From Neurospora intermedia (taxonomy: Eukaryota > Ascomycota > Sordariomycetes > Sordariales > Sordariaceae): a stretch of DNA of 64,000 nt. The translations under genes and the position numbers were made by a program. Position 1 is the first letter of the stretch. The number at the start of each line of letters is the position of its first letter. Positions 58,189-64,000 of this stretch are shown here, piece after piece. Below the pieces are notes generated by a model. The model had not been told where the DNA came from and did no database searches. It was given only the letters and a program-made list of their open reading frames with translations. The DNA lies in assembly GCA_037102815.1 (NCBI GenBank), contig BTPP01000010.1, positions 310,001-374,000 on the forward strand. Reading direction: 5' to 3'.

Positions 58189-59619
58189 ATGCCGGCCCAG
58201 GCCTTAAGAGCAGTTGCCCGACAACTTTGCATCGCTGGTCGACAACAACAACCTTTACGCTTGTCGTTCAGAACCCCGGTGGTTCTTTCGCCCGTTCGAC
58301 AGTCCTGTGGTTTCTCATCAACAACACCCTTCAAGATGGGCCAGTCAGATGTGCAAAATGCCTGGGTTGGCAGCGCCGGCCCGGGAGCCTTTGATCTCCG
58401 CAGTAGGGAATCCCACAAGAAGTGCAAGTCCGAGCTTTCGACTAACGGTTTTCAGGTGATACCATGACAACTCCCACGGCGTCCATGCTTGCCGCTATCC
58501 AGTCCTGCTCTCTATTCGACGATGTCACGCAAGAAGATCCCACCACCCGCAACCTTGAGGCCCACTGCGCTGCTTTGTGCGGCAAGGAGGCCGGCCTCCT
58601 CGTTTTGTCAGGCACCATGGGCAATCAGCTAGCTATGAGGTCCTTGCTCACCCAACCGCCTCACGGTGTGCTCTGCGATGCCCGCTGCCACATTGTAAAA
58701 TATGAGGCTGGAGGGTGAGGCTATCTGTGTCTTTCCGTCTTCATCTCTACTCTTACTACCTAGACCAGCCCTAACACGATCTCATAGTGTCTCATCCCTA
58801 ACGGGCGCCATGCTCAAGCCTGTCTTGCCTAGCAACGGCGTCTACCTTACCCTCGAAGACGTCAAGGCCAACATTCATCTCGATGACGACGTGCACACTT
58901 GCCCGACTCGTGTGATTGAGCTCGAGAACACACTCAACGGCATGATCATGCCGCTCTCCGAGGTGCGCCGCATCTCGGCCTTTGCCCGCGAGCATGGCAT
59001 CAAGATGCACTGCGACGGCGCGCGCTTGTGGGAGGCGGTGGCCTCTGGTGCTGGAAGCCTTACCGAATTTGCCGAGTGCTTTGACACAATCAGCCTATGC
59101 TTCTCCAAGGGCCTTGGAGCGCCCATTGGCAGCATACTGGTAGGCCCCAAGGACGTGATCAAGCATGCCCGGTGGGTAAGAAAGTCGATAGGCGGTGGAC
59201 TAAGACAGTCAGGCGTGGTGGCCGCTGCTGCGAGGGTTGCCGTTGACGAAACGTTTGGCAAGGGGCCCAGTGGCGAAGGCGGCAAGTTGAAGGGAGCGCA
59301 TATTTTGGCCAAGGAGATCGAGAGGATATGGACGGGCTTGGGCGGCAAGCTTCTTCATCCTGTCGACACCAACATGGTATGGCTCGATTTGAACGATGCA
59401 AAGTGCTCGGTGGAGAGGATGAATGAGCTCGGCAAAGAATCGGGACTCAAGTTATGGGCACCTCGCTTGGTCATCAGCTACCAGGCTTATGAAAACCGGG
59501 ATCGTGTAATACCCAAGCTGGAAAGCATCTTCGAAACGATCATGCAGGAGAAGACAACAAAGGCGGGAGAAGATTTCGAGAAGGCTGATGGAGAGATATC
59601 GCAATATCGGAGCAAATAA
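58189..59619 (+). CDS. L-threonine aldolase (low-specificity, PLP-dependent)
   Basis: It cleaves L-threonine or allo-threonine to glycine and acetaldehyde. Exons 58189-58402, 58456-58714 and 58788-59619 give 434 residues. Intron 1 is only 53 bp, with a CTAAC branch site; its splice restores the family N-terminus FDLRSDTMTTPTASML. The fold-type I landmarks follow: LSGTMGNQLA (cofactor-stacking region), IKMHCDGARLWEA with the Asp that pairs with the pyridine nitrogen, and SLCFSKGLGAPIGS with the Schiff-base Lys. The first ~50 residues (MPAQALRAVARQLCIAGRQQ and on to SCGFSSTTPF) are basic and Ser-rich and look like a mitochondrial presequence, with an internal Met at residue 50 that could start a cytosolic form. 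The frame is also open upstream to an ATG at 58060. Confidence 0.94.
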
Positions 59620-59745
59620 AGTACTACGTAATAGCCTCTTGCAATGTCTTTGGAATTTACCTAATCCAAAGAGTCTATGGTAAGTCTTATTACCGTGAAC
59701 CCCCAGCCCGTTCTCTAAATACATCCATAAAAGGGCCGAAAAAAA

Positions 59746-60311
59746 CGAGCCGGATAAATCGACTGTGTGCCCAGATAAATCGGCGGTGTGGGGCCATGCA
59801 AACTGACCACCAGGCCAAGCCAAGAAGCCAAGACCCCAAAGCTGGGCATCAACTTTGCGCGCCGGCAACCACCCTTCCACTTCCTTACCAAAAGTCATCT
59901 CGACCAACGACAACAATTCTGTCATTGGTATCGGAGCTCTCGTTGCTCCATTTGGAATGACAGTTTCGTTGACTTTGTAGCTCTATTTGCATTACTCTTT
60001 GGCTCCTGGAGTAGATCCTTACCACGGGCTGTCTCCTACCTTTGGCCTCGCCTTTATCTCTAAGTAGCTTTGGCTCGAATGCTTCCTTTCTACCCCCGTT
60101 TCTTACTCCCTCTAACTCTCCATCTTGGTGTCGCCGCGGCTATCTTCTTGAGAGGTAACTTACCTAGGGGAGGCCTTGGTAGAAGCATCACAGCGAGGGT
60201 ACTGCGTACTGATGGAGGTAGTTGAGCCGCTGGGATCTCATTACACCTCATTGGTCAGACGGGCTCCACACCGCCGAAATATCATGGCACACAGTCGATT
60301 TATCTGGCTCG
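59746..60311. mobile_element. Possible MITE with imperfect ~60-bp inverted repeats, 566 bp
   Basis: The left arm (59746 to about 59808, starting CGAGCCGGATAAATCGACTG) pairs with the right arm (about 60253-60311, whose reverse complement starts CGAGCCAGATAAATCGACTG). Both continue with GTGTGCC, then TTTCGGCGGTGTGG or AATCGGCGGTGTGG, then similar sequence as far as CTGACC. Both ends are bordered by GAAAAAAA (59738-59745 and 60312-60319), a possible 8-bp target duplication, although it is low-complexity. No coding capacity. If the duplication is real it would fit a hAT-type miniature element; the arms are clearly older than those of the other elements. Confidence 0.6.
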
Positions 60312-61121
60312 GAAAAAAAAAACGCTCTTGACTAAGAGGTGTGGGCTTGAAGGCTCAAACTGCCGATGAGCGAATGAGAAGACTCGGGCGCAAGGCACCG
60401 TCGGCACCTTCAAAGATCATGATTGTGCGGTGTTTTGTTCAACAGGAACCTACTGATACCAAGCACATAGTCGCAAAAGTTGCTTCTTATGTGGCTGATA
60501 TCTCTTGTGTATCTCGACTTCCGCATGTCACTGTTGACTTGAATTCGCGGATATCTCGTCTTGTCGTGTACAAACAAGCGCATAGTCCTTTCCATTGCGC
60601 CGACGATATGTGCTGTGAATACTGGATGGTTCAAAAAGATGGTTGAAAGTCCCGGGAGTTGAACACACCGGTTGGTTACTACATATTGAATTTGCCGGTG
60701 ATCAAAAGGGGCGGGTGTTCCTGTCCTGGTGTGATGTTGCGACTGGCAACTGGAACCTAACCTCAACACCGACTGAACGCCGTTCCCTTTCTCCGCATTA
60801 CCCTGGGACTTCCCCGTCTTTCCACCGACAGAGCCCAGGACAGCGGGCCTCAACCCCACATTTGCTTCCCGCAATGGAGATGACCCCACCCTTACCCTCC
60901 AAGTACCCACTAAGCTAGCCTGACGTCACTGAGAAAGAGCGAATGACAGCGCCGAGAGGTTGCGGTCAATGAAATGCCGGAGGTAAGGTCAGCCAAGATT
61001 ATTGGAGTCGATACATACTCGGACTCCCCGGATGCGGGGAGAATGTGGACTCTCCGGATTTGAAGCTCTTCAACTTCGGTGTTGTTCTACACATATCAAC
61101 CGGCAGTTGGTGTTCACTCTA

Positions 61122-61307
61122 CCGCAAAGATTCGGGGCGTTGATTTTTAGGTTCCAAGGTCTAACTGGCAGAATCTATGTGTTAGGTGCCTTAGGGTTTG
61201 GGTTTTGGTAGAGAATTCGAGCATATGCAATACTAGAGGTGCCTCAAGTGTACAGATTATGCCTGATTTCCTGGGAACCTAAAAATCAACGCCCCGAATT
61301 TTTGCGG
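61122..61307. mobile_element. 186-bp MITE with 34-bp inverted repeats, TA target site
   Basis: The left arm (61122-61155, starting CCGCAAAGATTCGGGG) and right arm (61274-61307) are inverted copies with one mismatch. TA flanks each end (61120-61121, 61308-61309). The interior is non-coding. Both features fit a small Tc1/mariner-type element. Confidence 0.82.
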
Positions 61308-62306
61308 TATTGCTCGTTGCATTTCTGCCCACGTAATTCATGCGCCGAGCCAATTTCGAAAACGCGGCAAGAACTCTGCTGAATTATCACGTTCTCCGCG
61401 TATTCGGATGACACTAACCCGCACACTCTGGTCCGGATGGCCAACAGTTGTGTGGCTGGGTATGACAAGCTCGGCAAGAAAGACGAGATGGAAATATTGG
61501 TGTTTACTTGACCTAATGTTGCACGGACATGATTTATTGGCTTGTCATCCACAGCGGGACACTTTCCATGTTACATGGCATGAGATGCTCAAAAATGTGT
61601 GCTTGCTTCCACAACCGTAAAAGGCATTGGGGAACTGAAACACGAGAACAATACCCCTTATACATACTGCACGTCATGGTTTATTCGGGTTGCTGGATTC
61701 AGCAGATGAGACAAAAAAACACACTTTCCTCAGTCTCGTTCCCCAGAAATGCCTCACACGCTGACCAGTCCCACTCGGGATGGGCCCTGGACACAAAGGA
61801 AACAATGGAACCTGGAGAAATGCGGAGAGGATCAGCGTCACTTTTTTGCTCTCTTGGCAAGCTGGGGTGCAGGGAAGCAGGGGAACAAGCGAGACCTCGC
61901 CATGCTCGCCTACCTGGACCTCGACGCACGTAGATTCTGTTTCCTGAATCAGGGCTGCATGCAGAATTCCGTTGCATGTATAAGTTGGGCAGATTTACGC
62001 AAAAGGAAAGTAGCCTGCTTGCCGCTGATGATGGGATGGATGGATTGAAGGGAGCCTTTAGTTCTCCAAGCTGAGCGCCCTGCTCATCGTCGGGTGCAAA
62101 AACGACCGGATTTGATAGTATGATGTTACCTCTACACACAATATTGAAAGTTTGTACTGGGGCCAAGTGGAAAGCTTACCGGGTTGGCAGGCACTCCCCA
62201 CATCATCACCACGCTTGTCATCGGTACTTCTTTCCTTTCCTGATCTTCACCACTTGTGGAGTTACAGAAATTGGTGGCGTTCGTTGGACCTGACTGGTTG
62301 GGAATT

Positions 62307-62392
62307 AAGTGGTAGTAAAAATCGCTTGTGCAGGTTCACTTGTAACAAAACGCATACATACCTGCACAAGCAACCTAATTTTTACTACCACC
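62307..62392. mobile_element. 86-bp inverted-repeat element upstream of trehalase
   Basis: The left arm AGTGGTAGTAAAAAT then CGCTTGTGCAGGT (62307-62334) pairs with the right arm (62360-62392), which has a few extra bases in the middle. TA flanks both sides (62305-62306, 62393-62394). The arms nearly fill the element, leaving a loop of about 25 bases. It could be a very small MITE or a hairpin regulatory site; it ends about 170 bp before the trehalase start codon. Confidence 0.65.
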
Positions 62393-62560
62393 TAGGAATC
62401 TGGACCAGCTTCTTGTTGTCTTGTGTGTCGGTATAATAAACCTGCTATTCCTTTCCCTTCTCCTCCTCCCCCCAAAAAACACTTTTTCCCTTATGGCTAG
62501 TTTTGGACTATGAGGTAGTGAGGCCATCGACATTTTCCCGACTTCACACCAACAACAAGC

Positions 62561-64000
62561 ATGGTATCACGATTCCTTGGGGCAATTGTGCCCCTGGCTG
62601 CTGCTATTTTGCCTGGAGCCCGCGCGCTGTATGTCAATGGCTCAGTAACGGCTCCATGCGACTCGCCAATCTATTGCTATGGTGAACTTCTTCACCAGGT
62701 CGAGCTAGCTCGTCCATTCTCCGATTCAAAGACCTTCGTCGATATGTAAGTCTTTGGCCCAACATCTTCTGGTGTGTGAGCATGTCATTGACCCAACTTC
62801 ATTGTAGGCCCACCATCAAACCCGTGGATGAGGTGCTCGAAGCTTTCAGCAAGCTAACCCTCCCATTGAGCAACAACTCGGAGCTCCACGAATTCCTCAG
62901 CACCTATTTTGGACCCGCTGGTGGCGAGCTTGAAGCAGTACCAACCGACCAGCTCCATGTATCGCCGACATTTCTTGACAATGTCAGTGACGATGTGATC
63001 AAGCAATTTGTCGATTCGGTTATCAACATCTGGCCAGACCTCACTAGGAAATACGTTGGCGCGGGCGAATTGTGCACGGGATGCGCTGACAGCTTCATCC
63101 CCGTCAACCGTACCTTCGTCGTGGCTGGTGGCCGCTTCCGTGAACCCTACTACTGGGACTCGTTCTGGATTCTTGAAGGTCTTCTTCGCACGGGGGGTGC
63201 CTTCACCGAGATCTCAAAGAACATCATTGAGAACTTCCTTGACTTGGTGGAGCAGATCGGATTTGTTCCCAACGGAGCAAGACTTTACTACCTTGACCGC
63301 TCGCAGCCTCCACTCCTGACGCAGATGGTCAGGATCTATGTTGAACACACCAATGATACAAGCATCCTTGAGAGAGCAGTGCCAGTTCTGAAGAAGGAAT
63401 GGCAGTGGTGGATGACCAACCGCACTGTCGAAGTCACTGCGGATGGAAAGACATACTCTCTCCAGAGGTGAGTTGAACGAGCGGAAGAACGATCTGGCAT
63501 GGCCTGAGCATGTTTAGCTAACGATCTTTCTCGCAGATACCACGTCGACAACAACCAACCCCGTCCCGAGTCTTACCGTGAAGATTACATTACCGCCAAC
63601 AACAACTCCTATTATGCTACCTCTGGTATCATTTACCCAGAGACAACTCCTCTTAATGATACCCAGAAAGCGCTGCTCTACGCAAACCTCGCCAGTGGCG
63701 CCGAGTCAGGATGGGACTACAGTTCTAGGTGGCTGAAGAACCCTGGCGACGCTGCCCGCGACGTGTACTTCCCTCTCCGCTCGCTCAACGTCCTCGAAAT
63801 TGTCCCTGTTGACCTCAACTCGATTCTTTACCAGAATGAGGTCACCATCGGCAAGTTTCTCGCTCAGCAGGGCAACAAGGACGAAGCTGAGGAGTGGGCC
63901 AAGAAAGCCGAACAGCGCAGCGAAGCCATGTACAAGCTCATGTGGAACTCGACGCTGTGGAGCTACTTTGATTATAACTTAACATCGTCCTCCCAAAATA
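62561..64000 (+). CDS. Trehalase, secreted, glycoside hydrolase family 37 (3' end beyond window)
   Basis: It hydrolyses trehalose to two glucose molecules. Exons 62561-62745, 62808-63467 and 63537-64000 (open at the window end) give the first 436 residues; whole GH37 enzymes usually have around 600-700. The N-terminus is a signal peptide (MVSRFLGAIVPLAAAILPGARA) and many N-x-S/T sites suggest a secreted glycoprotein. Present are SPIYCYGELLHQVELARPF, typical of the GH37 start, the first family signature near residues 167-180 (AGGRFREPYYWDSF; the usual Pro-Gly-Gly begins Ala-Gly-Gly here), RPESYREDY and ESGWDYSSRW. The second signature (QWDYPNGWAP-like) must lie outside the window. A short inverted-repeat element lies in its promoter. 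Confidence 0.95.

Larger units (their letters stand above)
59620..62560. other. Intergenic region with several inverted-repeat elements
   Basis: About 2.9 kb without a recognised gene lies between threonine aldolase and trehalase. It contains three separate inverted-repeat elements, listed individually. The remainder shows only motif-free open frames. Confidence 0.5.

Overview
The window is nuclear DNA from a filamentous ascomycete, most likely a Sordariomycete of the Neurospora/Sordaria group. The evidence is of three kinds. Most genes carry short introns of about 50-80 bp with GTRNGT donors and YAG acceptors. The conserved genes are Pezizomycotina-like. A 3.1 kb transposon at 42.3-45.5 kb has an interior ruined by C:G-to-T:A changes, the signature of repeat-induced point mutation (RIP). 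The genus is inferred from recognition only; no search was run.

Region 1-39 kb is ordinary euchromatin with recognisable genes. In order these are: a small secreted protein; succinate dehydrogenase iron-sulfur subunit (minus); a PTC7-type mitochondrial PP2C phosphatase (plus); a Ser/Thr-rich GPI-anchored Kre9/Knh1-like wall protein (minus); an HPM1/METTL18 protein-histidine methyltransferase (minus); a Baeyer-Villiger-type flavin monooxygenase (plus); the PP2A methylesterase PPE1 (plus); the SNARE Sec20 (minus); mitochondrial ribosomal protein MRPL44/mL53 (plus); inorganic pyrophosphatase (minus); tRNA-dihydrouridine synthase Dus2 (plus); and a 3,112-residue repeat protein of unknown function (minus). 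The neighbours are mostly housekeeping genes with no pathway in common; several act in mitochondria.

Region 39.3-53.8 kb is gene-poor and accessory. It holds the RIP-degraded Fot1/pogo-type DNA transposon with almost perfect 115-bp terminal inverted repeats, a pair of diverged tandem paralogues of a small fungal family (116 and 114 aa), and a 386-bp MITE with perfect 95-bp inverted repeats.

Region 53.8-64 kb returns to genes: a Zn2Cys6 transcription factor, an L-threonine aldolase with a probable mitochondrial presequence, and the 5' two-thirds or so of a secreted GH37 trehalase cut by the window end. Between the last two lie three further short inverted-repeat elements, one of them about 170 bp upstream of the trehalase start codon.

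All exon joins were worked out by hand from splice consensus and reading-frame closure. Each multi-exon gene listed closes in frame at the stated total length. No tRNA, 5S rRNA or CRISPR array was recognised.
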